A stretch of DNA of 64,000 bases from Streptomyces katrae (GCF_002028425.1 NZ_CP020042.1:5431560-5495559), one strand, 5' to 3'. Counted from the first letter of the stretch, positions 55,563 through 64,000 are shown. The notes: generated by a model from the sequence alone, not told the origin. Translations and numbers: made by a program.

Positions 55563-55748
55563 ATGAAGACGACGTCGATGATCCGCAACATAGCCAACCC
55601 CCGCCGCACCACCCTCGCGCACCTCAAGGACGCCGAGGACCTGCAGGCGGCCCCGGCCACCCCGGAGCACCGCGTCGAGCTGCCCGCCCAGACCGCGAAC
55701 CCGCGCCGCACCGTCCTCATGGACGCCCCGGTCGCCGCCGCGCAGTAA
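55563..55748 (+). CDS. small protein with duplicated ANPRRT motif (61 aa)
   Basis: A 61-residue protein, MKTTSMIRNIANPRRTTLAH... ending LPAQTANPRRTVLMDAPVAAAQ. The segment ANPRRT(T/V)L occurs twice, about 37 residues apart, on each side of an acidic helical middle (LKDAEDLQAAPATPEHRVEL). No family is recognised and the ribosome binding site is weak. Composition is of coding type and the duplicated motif argues that it is a real protein. It could be a small regulator or adaptor. It is followed after 90 bases by the FAH-family gene. Confidence 0.55.
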   Translation: MKTTSMIRNIANPRRTTLAHLKDAEDLQAAPATPEHRVELPAQTANPRRTVLMDAPVAAAQ

Positions 55749-55838
55749 CAAAGGAGCGCGAAGCGCCGGCCCCCACCGCGTTAGCCTGGAGTCCGCAGAC
55801 TCCAGCCAGCGGAAACACAAGAGGGGCAGACGCAGCAG

Positions 55839-56627
55839 GTGCGCATCGCCAGGTTCTCGATCGACGGCAACGTCGCGTTCGGCGCGGTCGAGGGCAGCAC
55901 TGCCCCCGGCGCCGAAGGCGAGCTCGTCCTCGACATCATCAAGGGCATCCCGTTCGCGGACTTCGAGCTCTCCGGCACGAAGGTCCCGCTGAGCAAGGTC
56001 CGGCTGCTGCCGCCCGTGCTCCCGAACAAGGTCGTGGCCGTGGGCCGCAACTACGCGGAGCACGCGGCGGAGCTCGGCAACGAGCTCCCCGAGGCACCCA
56101 TCACCTTCTTCAAGCCCTCCACCTCGGTGGTCGGCTCCGGCGACCCGATCGTCTACCCCTCCTTCTCCCAGGAGGTCCACCACGAGGCGGAGCTCGCCGT
56201 GGTCATCGGCCGCATGTGCCGGGAGGTCCCGAAGGAGCGCGTCAAGGACGTGATCCTCGGCTACACCTGCGCCAACGACGTCACCGCCCGCGACGTCCAG
56301 CAGCGCGAGAAGCAGTGGGCCCGCGCCAAGGGCTTCGACAGCGCCTGCCCCCTCGGCCCCTGGATCGAGACCGACCTGGACCCCTCCGACCTGGCGGTCC
56401 AGTGCACCGTCAACGGCGAACAGCGCCAGCTCGGCCGTACCAGCGACATGGTCCGCTCCGTCGAGGACCTGGTCGTGCACATCAGCGAGGCCATGACCCT
56501 GCTCCCGGGCGACGTCATCCTCACGGGGACCCCGGCCGGAGTCGGCCCCCTCAACGTCGGCGACGAGGTCGCCGTCACCATCGAAGGCATCGGCACTCTC
56601 ACCAACAAGGTGATCAAGCGTGGCTAA
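55839..56627 (+). CDS. fumarylacetoacetate hydrolase family protein
   Basis: A 262-residue FAH-fold enzyme. The metal ligands are visible as [13 protein letters not shown] (Glu and Glu) and [14 protein letters not shown] (Asp), with [28 protein letters not shown] at the start of the fold. The family includes fumarylpyruvate hydrolases, acylpyruvases and oxaloacetate decarboxylases, and the exact reaction is unknown. The GTG start is close to a GCAGCAG sequence. It overlaps the gltX start by eight bases, so the two are co-translated, a constant pairing in actinomycetes. Confidence 0.9.
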   Translation: MRIARFSIDGNVAFGAVEGSTAPGAEGELVLDIIKGIPFADFELSGTKVPLSKVRLLPPVLPNKVVAVGRNYAEHAAELGNELPEAPITFFKPSTSVVGSGDPIVYPSFSQEVHHEAELAVVIGRMCREVPKERVKDVILGYTCANDVTARDVQQREKQWARAKGFDSACPLGPWIETDLDPSDLAVQCTVNGEQRQLGRTSDMVRSVEDLVVHISEAMTLLPGDVILTGTPAGVGPLNVGDEVAVTIEGIGTLTNKVIKRG

Positions 56628-58095
56628 CGCGAACGTCCGCGTACGTTTCTGTCCCTCCCCGACCGGCAACCCCCACGTGGGCCTGGTCCGCACCGCCCTC
56701 TTCAACTGGGCGTTCGCCCGCCACCACGGCGGTACGTTCGTCTTCCGCATCGAGGACACGGACGCGGCCCGCGACTCCGAGGAGTCCTACGTCCAGCTGC
56801 TCGACTCCCTGCGCTGGCTCGGCTTCACCTGGGACGAGGGCCCCGAGGTCGGCGGCCCGCACGCCCCGTACCGGCAGTCCGAGCGCATGGACATCTACAA
56901 GGACGTCGCGCAGAAGCTCCAGGACGGCGGCTACGCCTACTCCTGCTACTGCACCACCGAGGAGCTCGACACCCGCCGCGACGCCGCCCGCGCCGCCGGC
57001 AGGCCCTCCGGCTACGACGGCCACTGCCGCGAGCTGACCGCCGAGCAGGTCGCCGCGTACGAGGCCGAGGGCCGCACCTCGATCGTCCGCTTCCGGATGC
57101 CCGACGAGACCATCACCTTCACGGACCTGGTCCGCGGCGAGCTCTCCTTCACCCCGGAGAACGTGCCGGACTTCGGCATCGTCCGCGCGAACGGCGCCCC
57201 GCTGTACACGCTGGTCAACCCGGTCGACGACGCGCTGATGGAGATCACGCACGTCCTGCGCGGCGAGGACCTGCTCTCCTCCACCCCCCGCCAGATCGCC
57301 CTCTACAAGGCGCTGATCGAGCTGGGCGTCGCCAAGGGCACCCCGCAGTTCGGCCACCTGCCGTACGTGATGGGCGAGGGCAACAAGAAGCTCTCCAAGC
57401 GCGACCCCGAGTCCTCGCTCAACCTCTACCGCGAGCGCGGCTTCCTCCCCGAGGGCCTGCTGAACTACCTCTCGCTCCTCGGCTGGTCCTTCTCCAAGGA
57501 CCAGGACGTCTTCTCGATCGAGGAGATGGTGGCGAAGTTCGACATCGACGGCGTCAACGCCAACCCGGCCCGCTTCGACCTGAAGAAGGCCGAGGCGATC
57601 AACGCCGACCACATCCGCCGGCTGACCCCGAAGGCCTTCGCGGACGCCTGCGCCCCGTGGCTGGAGGCCCCGCACGCCAACTGGGCGCCCGAGGACTTCG
57701 ACGCCGACGCCTGGGAGCGGATCGCCCCGCACGCCCAGACCCGTGTGACGGTCCTCTCGGACATCACCGCGAACGTGGACTTCCTCTTCCGCAAGGAGCC
57801 CGTCGAGGACCAGGCGTCCTGGGACAAGGCCATGAAGGGCGAGCCCGCGGCCCTGCTGACCACGGCCCGGGAGAACCTGCTCGCCGCCGACTGGTCGGAC
57901 CCGGAGTCCCTCAAGCAGGCCGTCCTGACCGCCGGCGAGGCCCACGGCCTCAAGCTCGGCAAGGCCCAGGCGCCGGTCCGCGTGGCGGTCACCGGCCGCA
58001 CCGTCGGCCTGCCGCTCTTCGAGTCCCTGGAGATCCTGGGCAAGGAGCGCTCGATCGCGCGCATCGACGCGGCCCTGGCGAAGCTCGCCGCCTGA
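56620..58095 (+). CDS. gltX: glutamyl-tRNA synthetase
   Basis: A 491-residue class I aminoacyl-tRNA synthetase. The HIGH-equivalent is [14 protein letters not shown] (residues about 15-25), and the KMSKS-equivalent is [15 protein letters not shown]. In organisms lacking glutaminyl-tRNA synthetase, as streptomycetes do, this enzyme charges both tRNA-Glu and tRNA-Gln, the latter corrected by GatCAB. It overlaps the FAH-family gene by eight bases. Five tRNAs, all Glu or Gln, lie 1 kb downstream. Confidence 0.97.
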   Translation: MANANVRVRFCPSPTGNPHVGLVRTALFNWAFARHHGGTFVFRIEDTDAARDSEESYVQLLDSLRWLGFTWDEGPEVGGPHAPYRQSERMDIYKDVAQKLQDGGYAYSCYCTTEELDTRRDAARAAGRPSGYDGHCRELTAEQVAAYEAEGRTSIVRFRMPDETITFTDLVRGELSFTPENVPDFGIVRANGAPLYTLVNPVDDALMEITHVLRGEDLLSSTPRQIALYKALIELGVAKGTPQFGHLPYVMGEGNKKLSKRDPESSLNLYRERGFLPEGLLNYLSLLGWSFSKDQDVFSIEEMVAKFDIDGVNANPARFDLKKAEAINADHIRRLTPKAFADACAPWLEAPHANWAPEDFDADAWERIAPHAQTRVTVLSDITANVDFLFRKEPVEDQASWDKAMKGEPAALLTTARENLLAADWSDPESLKQAVLTAGEAHGLKLGKAQAPVRVAVTGRTVGLPLFESLEILGKERSIARIDAALAKLAA

Positions 58096-58106
58096 CCCGC
58101 GCCCTC

Positions 58107-58145
58107 CCGGAGGGGCGGCAGCCGATCCGGCTGCCGCCCCTCCGG
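58107..58145 (+). terminator. terminator of gltX
   Basis: An 18-base-pair perfect stem (58107-58124 with 58128-58145) with a three-base loop starts 12 bases after the gltX stop. Confidence 0.88.
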
Positions 58146-58263
58146 CGTTCCCGGGCGGTGAGAGTGCTCACACCCCTCCGACGGCGGTGTGGCGCGGCTC
58201 ACCGCCCGGCCGGGTTCCGCGTACCGCCCCCGCGCGCGCCCGCCCGGGCGTAGGCTCGCCGGT

Positions 58264-58992
58264 ATGCCGATCCGCGCCGTGCTCTGGGACATAGACGACA
58301 CGCTCTTCGACTACACGGGGGCCGATGCGGCCGGTCTGGCGCGGCACCTGCGCGACGAAGGGCTCGGCGAGCGCTACGGGACCCCGGCCGAGGCCCTGGC
58401 CCTGTGGCGGAAGGCCACCGAACTGCACTGGGCCCGCTTCGCCGCCGGCGAGGTCACCTTCCTCGGCCAGCGCCAGGAGCGGGTACGGGAGTTCCTGGAG
58501 GAGCCCGCCCTGACCGCCGACGAGGCCGACGCCTGGTTCGAGCGCTACCTCGGGCACTACCAGGCCGCCTGGGCCCTCTTCCCCGACGTCCTGCCCGCCC
58601 TGGACGCCCTCGCCGGGAGCTACCGGCACGGGGTGCTCTCCAACTCCTCCGAGGCCAACCAGGACCACAAGCTGCGCCACCTCGGTCTGCGCGAACGCTT
58701 CGAGGTGCTGGTGTGCGCCGCCGAGCTGGGGGTCAGCAAGCCCGACACCGCCGCCTTCCTCGCCGCCTGCGACGCCCTCGGGCTGCCCCCGGCCGAGGTG
58801 GCGTACGTGGGGGACCAGCCGGAGATCGACGCGCGGGGCGCGCGCGACGCGGGACTGACCGCCTTCTGGCTCGACCGGGACGGGGGCCGGGGGCCCGGCC
58901 CCGGCGGCGTACACCGGATCGAGGGGCTCGAACAGCTCCCCGGGCTGCTGGCCGGTGATACCCGTTTTGGAGCACGGTCAGGCATCCGGTAA
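58264..58992 (+). CDS. HAD superfamily hydrolase
   Basis: A 242-residue phosphatase-type HAD enzyme. Motif I is LWDIDDTLFDYTG (nucleophile and acid Asp), motif II is HGVLSNSSEANQ, motif III lies in VSKPDTAAF and motif IV in VAYVGDQPEIDARGARDAGL. A helical cap follows motif I, as in subfamily IA. The substrate is unknown; pyrimidine or sugar phosphates are usual. The ATG at 58264 is chosen since motif I begins at residue 6. It lies 88 bases before the tRNA cluster. Confidence 0.92.
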   Translation: MPIRAVLWDIDDTLFDYTGADAAGLARHLRDEGLGERYGTPAEALALWRKATELHWARFAAGEVTFLGQRQERVREFLEEPALTADEADAWFERYLGHYQAAWALFPDVLPALDALAGSYRHGVLSNSSEANQDHKLRHLGLRERFEVLVCAAELGVSKPDTAAFLAACDALGLPPAEVAYVGDQPEIDARGARDAGLTAFWLDRDGGRGPGPGGVHRIEGLEQLPGLLAGDTRFGARSGIR

Positions 58993-59080
58993 TGTTCTTT
59001 CTGCGCCGGGGAGACGGGCCGAGAGGCCGGGAACCGGAGGCGCTAACCAAACGAAAGGCCCCCAGGGTCTTGAAGTTCGG

Positions 59081-59152
59081 TGGGCTATAGTGTAATTGGC
59101 AACACGAGGGTTTCTGGTTCCCTTATTCTAGGTTCGAGTCCTGGTAGCCCAG
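59081..59152 (+). tRNA. tRNA-Gln (CTG), copy 1
   Basis: 72 bases. Acceptor TGGGCTA/TAGCCCA, T loop GGTTCGAGTCC, anticodon CTG in loop TTCTGGT. Position 31 and 39 are both T, an unpaired closing base pair of the anticodon stem. The CCA end is not encoded. Identical to copy 2. Confidence 0.95.
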
Positions 59153-59179
59153 CGCAGTGCAGCAGTAACGCAGTGCTTT

Positions 59180-59252
59180 GCCCCCGTTGTGTAGCGGCCT
59201 AGCACGCCGCCCTCTCAAGGCGGTAGCGCCGGTTCGAATCCGGTCGGGGGTA
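59180..59252 (+). tRNA. tRNA-Glu (CTC), copy 1
   Basis: 73 bases. Acceptor GCCCCCG/CGGGGGT, anticodon stem CCGCC/GGCGG with loop CTCTCAA (anticodon CTC), T arm CCGGTTCGAATCCGG. Identical to the other two tRNA-Glu copies. Confidence 0.95.
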
Positions 59253-59313
59253 CAGATCCTTCCCGCAGGATCTCCAGGGTCGCTCCCGGAGGTCTTGATG
59301 CAGGATCGCTAGG

Positions 59314-59386
59314 GCCCCCGTTGTGTAGCGGCCTAGCACGCCGCCCTCTCAAGGCGGTAGCGCCGGTTCGAATCCGGTCGGGGGTA
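59314..59386 (+). tRNA. tRNA-Glu (CTC), copy 2
   Basis: Identical 73-base sequence with the same anticodon CTC. It stands between the two Gln-Glu pairs. Confidence 0.95.
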
Positions 59387-59411
59387 CCAAGGTCTGGCTG
59401 GTCTAGACCAT

Positions 59412-59483
59412 TGGGCTATAGTGTAATTGGCAACACGAGGGTTTCTGGTTCCCTTATTCTAGGTTCGAGTCCTGGTAGCCCAG
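59412..59483 (+). tRNA. tRNA-Gln (CTG), copy 2
   Basis: Identical to copy 1 (72 bases), including the T-T mismatch at 31:39. The following 21-base spacer resembles the one after copy 1, as expected from duplication of a Gln-Glu block. Confidence 0.95.
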
Positions 59484-59504
59484 CGCAGTACCGCAGTAAA
59501 GCTA

Positions 59505-59577
59505 GCCCCCGTTGTGTAGCGGCCTAGCACGCCGCCCTCTCAAGGCGGTAGCGCCGGTTCGAATCCGGTCGGGGGTA
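59505..59577 (+). tRNA. tRNA-Glu (CTC), copy 3
   Basis: Third identical tRNA-Glu copy, last of the array Gln-Glu-Glu-Gln-Glu, followed within eight bases by a strong terminator. Confidence 0.95.
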
Positions 59578-59584
59578 CATCAGG

Positions 59585-59618
59585 AAAGGCCCTCCGCGAT
59601 CATCGCGGAGGGCCTTTT
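59585..59618 (+). terminator. terminator of the tRNA operon
   Basis: A 16-base arm (59585-59600) is the exact inverse of 59602-59617, giving a long stem with a tight loop and ending in TTTT. It supports one transcript for all five tRNAs. Confidence 0.9.
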
Positions 59619-59745
59619 CGCTGTTTCCGGGCCCTGTCCGGCCGTGGACAAGTGCGGGCCCGGGGGCGCGAGTTCGGACGTGTGCGGCGTCGTACGCGCC
59701 CCCGGGCCCGGGGGTCGTGGTGGAAGAGGTCTGCGACCGGGGAGG

Positions 59746-60462
59746 TCAGCCGGAGCGGCGCAGGGCCTCCGTCAGGCGGGCGGCCGCGTCGATGACGGCC
59801 TGGGCGTGCATGCGCCCCGGGTGGCGGGTCAGGCGCTCGATCGGGCCGGAGACCGACACGGAGGCCACCACCCGGTTCGAGGGGCCGCGCACCGGCGCCG
59901 AGACGGACGCCACGCCGGGCTCCCGCTCGCCGATCGACTGCGCCCAGCCGCGGCGCCGTACGCCGGACAGGGCCGTCGCCGTGAAGCGCGCGCCCTGCAG
60001 GCCCCGGTGAAGCCGCTCGGGCTCCTCCCAGGCCATCAGGATCTGCGCCGCCGACCCCGCCTTCATCGGGAGCGTGGAGCCCACCGGGACCGTGTCCCGC
60101 AGGCCCGACAGCCGCTCGGCGGCCGCCACGCAGATGCGCATGTCGCCCTGACGCCGGTAGAGCTGCGCGCTCTCGCCCGTCACGTCACGGAGGTGCGTGA
60201 GCACCGGTCCCGCCGTGGCCAGCAGGCGGTCCTCGCCGGCCGCGGCGGCAAGCTCTGCCAGCCGCGGGCCGAGGATGAACCGGCCCTGCATGTCCCTCGC
60301 CACCATCCGGTGGTGTTCCAGTGCCACGGCAAGGCGGTGTGCCGTGGGTCGTGCGAGCCCTGTCGCCGCGACCAGCCCGGCGAGGGTGGCCGGACCGGAC
60401 TCCAGTGCGCTCAATACCAGAGCTGCCTTGTCGAGAACGCCGACGCCGCTAGAGTTGTCCAT
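59746..60462 (-). CDS. ndgR: IclR family regulator NdgR
   Basis: A 238-residue IclR-type regulator: an N-terminal winged helix-turn-helix (SGPATLAGLVAATGLARPTA, HRLAVALEHHRMV) and an effector domain (PVGSTLPMKAGSAAQILMAW, RRRGWAQSIGEREPGVASVS). The sequence and the place next to leuCD match NdgR (AreB) of Streptomyces, which regulates leucine and other amino acid genes and affects antibiotic production. It is divergent from leuC, 121 bases apart, with two similar operator-like repeats in the gap, one on its own start codon, so autoregulation is likely. Confidence 0.95.
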   Translation of the reverse strand: MDNSSGVGVLDKAALVLSALESGPATLAGLVAATGLARPTAHRLAVALEHHRMVARDMQGRFILGPRLAELAAAAGEDRLLATAGPVLTHLRDVTGESAQLYRRQGDMRICVAAAERLSGLRDTVPVGSTLPMKAGSAAQILMAWEEPERLHRGLQGARFTATALSGVRRRGWAQSIGEREPGVASVSAPVRGPSNRVVASVSVSGPIERLTRHPGRMHAQAVIDAAARLTEALRRSG

Positions 60463-60502
60463 GAAACGATATTCACGTCTCACACTGTGAAACGCAAGTT
60501 CA
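60462..60502 (+). promoter_or_regulatory. candidate NdgR operators between ndgR and leuC
   Basis: Two repeats of the form TGAAACG...TTCA: TGAA-ACGATA-TTCA (60462-60475), overlapping the ndgR start, and TGAA-ACGCAAG-TTCA (60488-60502). Their centres are about 26 bases apart. The similarity and position fit binding by an IclR-type dimer. Confidence 0.6.
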
Positions 60503-60583
60503 AATTTTCCAAGAACCAGCGAGTCTGTATGTACGGGTCCACGAACCACTGGGTCCGGGACGGTGAGCCGGAGGGAAAGAGCG

Positions 60584-62008
60584 ATGGGTAGGACACTCGC
60601 GGAGAAGGTCTGGGACGACCATGTCGTCCGGCGCGCCGAGGGCGAGCCCGATCTCCTCTTCATTGATCTCCACCTGCTGCACGAGGTGACCAGCCCGCAG
60701 GCCTTCGAGGGGCTGCGCCAGGCCGGCCGCAAGGTCCGGCGCCTGGACCTCACCATCGCGACCGAGGACCACAACACCCCCACCCTCGACATCGACAAGC
60801 CGATCGCGGACCCGGTCTCCCGGGCCCAGCTGGAGACGCTGCGCAAGAACTGCGCCGAGTTCGGTGTGCGCCTGCACTCGCTGGGCGACGTCGAGCAGGG
60901 CGTCGTGCACGTCGTGGGGCCGCAGCTGGGCCTGACGCAGCCCGGTACCACCGTGGTCTGCGGCGACTCCCACACCTCCACGCACGGCGCCTTCGGCGCG
61001 CTGGCCTTCGGCATCGGCACCAGCCAGGTCGAGCACGTGCTGGCCACCCAGACGCTGCCGCTGGCCCGCCCGAAGACGATGGCCATCACCGTCACCGGCG
61101 AGCTGGCCGAGGGCGTCACCGCCAAGGACCTGATCCTGGCGATCATCGCCAAGATCGGCACCGGCGGCGGCCAGGGCTACATCCTGGAGTACCGCGGCGA
61201 GGCCGTCGAGAAGCTCTCGATGGAAGCCCGCATGACCATCTGCAACATGTCGATCGAGGCCGGCGCCCGCGCGGGCATGATCGCCCCCGACCAGACCACC
61301 TTCGACTACCTCCAGGGCCGCGACCACGCCCCGAAGGGCGAGGACTGGGACGTGGCGGTCGCCTACTGGAAGACCCTGCGCACCGACGAGGACGCCGTCT
61401 TCGACGCCGAGGTCGTCATCGACGGCTCCGCGCTCTCCCCGTTCGTCACCTGGGGCACCAACCCCGGCCAGGGCGCGCCGCTGTCCGCCAACGTCCCCGA
61501 CCCGGCTTCGTACGAGGACGCTTCGGAGCGCCTGGCCGCCGAAAAGGCCCTGGAGTACATGGGGTTGACGGCCGGACAGCCGCTGCGCGACATCAAGGTC
61601 GACACCGTCTTCGTAGGTTCCTGCACCAACGGCCGCATCGAGGACCTGCGCGCCGTCGCCGACATCATCGGGGGCCGCAAAGTCGCCGACGGCGTACGGA
61701 TGCTGGTCGTCCCGGGCTCGGTCCGGGTCGCCCTCCAGGCCGTCGAGGAGGGCCTGGACAAGGTCTTCAAGGACGCCGGCGCCGAATGGCGGCACGCGGG
61801 CTGCTCCATGTGCCTGGGCATGAACCCCGACCAACTGGCCCCGGGTGAGCGTTCCGCGTCCACCTCCAACCGCAACTTCGAGGGCCGGCAGGGCAAGGGC
61901 GGGCGCACCCACCTGGTCTCCCCGCAGGTGGCCGCCGCCACCGCCGTGCTGGGCCATCTGGCCTCGCCCGCCGACCTGTCCGACGCCAACGCCACCGCCG
62001 GAGTCTGA
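60584..62008 (+). CDS. leuC: 3-isopropylmalate dehydratase large subunit
   Basis: A 474-residue aconitase-family subunit that isomerises 2- to 3-isopropylmalate in leucine synthesis and can serve citramalate in the isoleucine route begun by CimA. The [4Fe-4S] cysteines are in [10 protein letters not shown] and in [11 protein letters not shown] (two cysteines), with [20 protein letters not shown] near residue 130. The ATG at 60584 follows GGAGGGAAAG at about nine bases; GTG at 60563 is a weaker alternative. LeuD follows after three bases. Confidence 0.96.
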   Translation: MGRTLAEKVWDDHVVRRAEGEPDLLFIDLHLLHEVTSPQAFEGLRQAGRKVRRLDLTIATEDHNTPTLDIDKPIADPVSRAQLETLRKNCAEFGVRLHSLGDVEQGVVHVVGPQLGLTQPGTTVVCGDSHTSTHGAFGALAFGIGTSQVEHVLATQTLPLARPKTMAITVTGELAEGVTAKDLILAIIAKIGTGGGQGYILEYRGEAVEKLSMEARMTICNMSIEAGARAGMIAPDQTTFDYLQGRDHAPKGEDWDVAVAYWKTLRTDEDAVFDAEVVIDGSALSPFVTWGTNPGQGAPLSANVPDPASYEDASERLAAEKALEYMGLTAGQPLRDIKVDTVFVGSCTNGRIEDLRAVADIIGGRKVADGVRMLVVPGSVRVALQAVEEGLDKVFKDAGAEWRHAGCSMCLGMNPDQLAPGERSASTSNRNFEGRQGKGGRTHLVSPQVAAATAVLGHLASPADLSDANATAGV

Positions 62009-62011
62009 GCC

Positions 62012-62605
62012 ATGGAAGCCTTCACCACCCACACCGGCCGCGCCGTCCCGCTGCGCCGCAGCAATGTCGACACCGACCAGATCATCCCGGCCCACTGGCT
62101 GAAGAAGATCACCCGTGACGGGTTCGAGGACGGGCTCTTCGAGGCCTGGCGCAAAGACCCGGAGTTCGTCACCAACCGGCCCGAGCGCGCCGGTGCGACG
62201 GTCCTGGTCGCCGGCCCCGACTTCGGCACCGGCTCCTCGCGCGAGCACGCCGTCTGGGCCCTGCAGAACTTCGGGTTCAAGGCGGTCATCTCCTCCCGCT
62301 TCGCCGACATCTTCCGCGGCAACTCGCTGAAGAACGGTCTGCTGACCGTCGTCCTGCCGCAGGAGACCGTCGACCGGCTGTGGGAGCTCACCGAGGCCGA
62401 CCCGACCGCCGAGATCACCGTCGACCTGGTCGACCGCAAGGTCCGAGCCGAGGGCGTCGAGGCGGAGTTCGAACTCGACGACAACGCGCGCTGGCGGCTG
62501 CTGGAAGGACTGGACGACATCTCGCTCACCCTTCAGAACGAAGCCGACATCGACGCGTACGAAAGCACCCGACCCGCCTTCAAGCCGCGCACGATTCGCG
62601 TCTGA
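62012..62605 (+). CDS. leuD: 3-isopropylmalate dehydratase small subunit
   Basis: A 197-residue swivel-domain subunit that completes the LeuCD enzyme. The motifs [36 protein letters not shown] and [17 protein letters not shown] are diagnostic. It follows leuC after three bases and is translationally coupled. Confidence 0.96.
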   Translation: MEAFTTHTGRAVPLRRSNVDTDQIIPAHWLKKITRDGFEDGLFEAWRKDPEFVTNRPERAGATVLVAGPDFGTGSSREHAVWALQNFGFKAVISSRFADIFRGNSLKNGLLTVVLPQETVDRLWELTEADPTAEITVDLVDRKVRAEGVEAEFELDDNARWRLLEGLDDISLTLQNEADIDAYESTRPAFKPRTIRV

Positions 62606-62655
62606 TTCCTGCCTGATCAGCGCTTATTCACCCTCGGGTGATCACATCGGCAACA

Positions 62656-62687
62656 CTGTGCCCCCTGCCTTCCGGCGGGGGGCACAG
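62656..62687 (+). terminator. terminator of leuCD
   Basis: CTGTGCCCCC (62656-62665) pairs with GGGGGCACAG (62678-62687), with GCC/GGC inside, 50 bases after leuD. Confidence 0.78.
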
Positions 62688-62742
62688 CCGTATGTTGAGG
62701 CCCCGTGAGGCGACAACTCGCCCCAGATGGCACAATCTGTGC

Positions 62743-62970
62743 ATGGAACGCGACAGTCAACTCGAGCTCTACGAACTCGTCGCGGACCGGTTGAAAGAAG
62801 CACACACAAGGGTGCGCGCACTGCAAGTCCCGGAGGGCGTAAGGATGGCGCTGTCCCGGAAGCTGTTGGTCGTCACTGCCGCGGCGAAGCACGATCTCGC
62901 CGACGCGGCAAGGCGCCTGGACAGGTTGATGAAGGACCTCGACGAGGGTCGATTCCCTGAAGGCGACTGA
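62743..62970 (+). CDS. small helical hypothetical protein (75 aa)
   Basis: A 75-residue charged, all-helical protein: MERDSQLELYELVADRLKEA, then a basic middle and RRLDRLMKDLDEGRFPEGD. It is probably a coiled-coil dimer. Function unknown; a gene of this size regularly stands between leuD and hupS in streptomycetes. There is no ribosome binding site and a CACAAT hexamer ends seven bases before the ATG, so a leaderless transcript is possible. Confidence 0.75.
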   Translation: MERDSQLELYELVADRLKEAHTRVRALQVPEGVRMALSRKLLVVTAAAKHDLADAARRLDRLMKDLDEGRFPEGD

Positions 62971-63114
62971 TGCGAAGGAACTCCGTAACGGCTCACATCG
63001 TTGCGGCACTAGGGTGATTAGCCCGTTTCGTGTTTGATTTGCGGTATATATCCGCCTAACGTGCGAAATAAGCTTGAACACATTCGTTCTGGCGAGGTCT
63101 CCGAAGGGGAAGAC

Positions 63115-63798
63115 GTGAACAAGGCGCAGCTCGTAGAAGCGATTGCCGACAAGCTGGGCGGCCGCCAGCAGGCCGCCGACGCGGTCGACGCGGTACTGGA
63201 CGCGATGGTCCGCGCGGTCGTCGCGGGCGACCGGGTCTCGGTCACGGGCTTCGGCTCGTTCGAGAAGGTCGACCGCCCGGCCCGCTACGCCCGCAACCCG
63301 CAGACGGGTGAGCGCGTCCGGGTCAAGAAGACGTCCGTTCCCCGCTTCCGTGCGGGTCAGGGCTTCAAGGACCTGGTCAGCGGCACCAAGAAGCTCCCCA
63401 AGGGCGACGAGGTGGCCGTCAAGAAGGCCCCGAAGGGCAGCCTGACCGGCGGTGCCTCGGCCACGGTCAAGAAGGCCGCCGCCAAGAAGGCCACCACGGC
63501 CAAGAAGGCCGCCGCGAAGACCACGGCCACCAAGGCCGCCGCCAAGAAGACGACGGCGAAGAAGGCCGCCACGACCGTCAAGAAGACGGCCGCGAAGACC
63601 ACGGTCGCGAAGAAGGCCACGGCCACGGCCAAGAAGGCGACCCCGGCGAAGAAGGCCACGGCGGCGGCGAAGAAGACCACCGCCACCGCGAAGAAGACCG
63701 CCCCGGCGGCCAAGAAGGCCACCGCGACGAAGGCGCCCGCCAAGAAGACGGCGACGCGCAAGGCCACCGCGAAGAAGACCACCGCCCGCAAGAAGTAG
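63115..63798 (+). CDS. hupS: HU-family nucleoid protein HupS with lysine-rich tail
   Basis: A 227-residue nucleoid protein. Residues 1-95 are a complete HU domain (VNKAQLVEAIADKLGGRQQA; VSVTGFGSFEKVDRPARYARN; PQTGERVRVKKTSVPRFRAG). From about 105 onward it is a histone H1-like Lys/Ala/Thr tail of repeated KKA units. This two-part plan is that of the Streptomyces HupS, which compacts DNA in spores. GTG at 63115 has AAGGGG just upstream. The tail DNA is repetitive and may be prone to slippage. Confidence 0.95.
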   Translation: MNKAQLVEAIADKLGGRQQAADAVDAVLDAMVRAVVAGDRVSVTGFGSFEKVDRPARYARNPQTGERVRVKKTSVPRFRAGQGFKDLVSGTKKLPKGDEVAVKKAPKGSLTGGASATVKKAAAKKATTAKKAAAKTTATKAAAKKTTAKKAATTVKKTAAKTTVAKKATATAKKATPAKKATAAAKKTTATAKKTAPAAKKATATKAPAKKTATRKATAKKTTARKK

Positions 63799-63817
63799 GG
63801 GCACGAGTCACACACGC

Positions 63818-63850
63818 CGGGCCGGCTTCCCCCCGGGGGAAGCCGGCCCG
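63818..63850 (+). terminator. bidirectional terminator after hupS
   Basis: A 16-base-pair perfect stem (63818-63833 with 63835-63850), 19 bases after hupS and before the end of the convergent partial gene. Confidence 0.85.
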
Positions 63851-63905
63851 CGGTGCGTTCCTCCGCTGGTCACAGGGGTCGCGGACCCCCGCGGGCCTAC
63901 AGGGG

Positions 63906-64000
63906 CTAGAACGTCTGCAGGGTGACCAGGGTGATCCGCAGGCCGGCGCCCTCGCCGTCCGTCTCGATGCGCACCCGCTGCCCGGGACGCAGCATCAGCA
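63906..64000 (-). CDS. 3' end of a gene extending beyond the window
   Basis: The last 30 codons of a minus-strand frame ending ...RPGQRVRIETDGEGAGLRITLVTLQTF. The sequence is too short to assign. It reads as beta-strand-rich, and the frame is open to the window edge. Confidence 0.55.
   Translation of the reverse strand, partial: LMLRPGQRVRIETDGEGAGLRITLVTLQTF

Noticed and set aside
63400..63798. Repetitive sequence in hupS as a CRISPR or satellite array
   Set aside because: The repeats are codon-level AAG/GCC repeats encoding the known Lys/Ala tail; no conserved repeat-spacer structure.

Overview
The window is high-G+C DNA with strong GC bias at third codon positions, many GTG starts, short AGGAG-type ribosome binding sites and actinomycete-specific families: paired conservons, a HupS-type nucleoid protein with a lysine-rich tail, NdgR, a fused urease gamma/beta subunit and an acyl-CoA carboxylase epsilon subunit. 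This points to a Streptomyces chromosome, core rather than arm. From ilvB to hupS the gene order matches what I remember of the S. coelicolor SCO5512-SCO5556 segment. That comparison is from memory, not from a search.

Layout. 1-10.0 kb: the end of an MMPL exporter, a GNAT acetyltransferase, small proteins, a large ATP-binding LuxR-family regulator, a lipoprotein sugar dehydrogenase, an aldo/keto reductase and a D-2-hydroxyacid dehydrogenase. 10.3-13.2 kb: a membrane PAS-GGDEF-EAL protein split by an apparent one-base frameshift in a C-run. 13.2-18.9 kb: ilvB leader peptide and attenuator, ilvB-ilvN-ilvC, then serA. 19.0-23.7 kb: TetR, then a PucR regulator divergent from proline dehydrogenase and pruA. 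23.8-29.2 kb: nitroreductase, Tat-exported phospholipase C, and an oxidoreductase divergent from a LysR regulator. 29.4-32.1 kb: a small protein, leuB and ilvE. 32.2-38.1 kb: an NCS1 permease divergent from ureAB-ureC-agmatine deiminase-tetR. 38.2-41.5 kb: a possible attenuator, cimA and a secreted Gly-rich membrane protein. 41.5-44.3 kb: YceI, accB and accE. 44.5-55.0 kb: two adjacent conservons (cvnABCD twice) on the minus strand. 55.6-59.6 kb: a small repeat protein, an FAH-family hydrolase, gltX, a HAD phosphatase and five tRNA genes for Gln and Glu. 59.7-64 kb: ndgR divergent from leuCD, a small protein, hupS and the end of another gene.

How it fits together. Nearly all of branched-chain amino acid synthesis lies here in separate operons: cimA, ilvBN, ilvC, leuB, leuCD and ilvE. 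NdgR and at least one attenuator act as local controls. AccB/AccE supply malonyl- and methylmalonyl-CoA. The proline, urease/permease and agmatine blocks recover nitrogen. GltX sits beside the only tRNAs it is expected to charge.

The points most worth a second look are the frameshift in the GGDEF/EAL gene, the near-identical cvnD (and very similar cvnB) genes in two otherwise diverged conservons, two paired operator-like repeats (permease/urease and yceI), the possible cimA attenuator, the urease without accessory genes, and a 61-residue protein with a repeated ANPRRT(T/V)L motif. I found no CRISPR array, insertion sequence, prophage or clearly new defence system.
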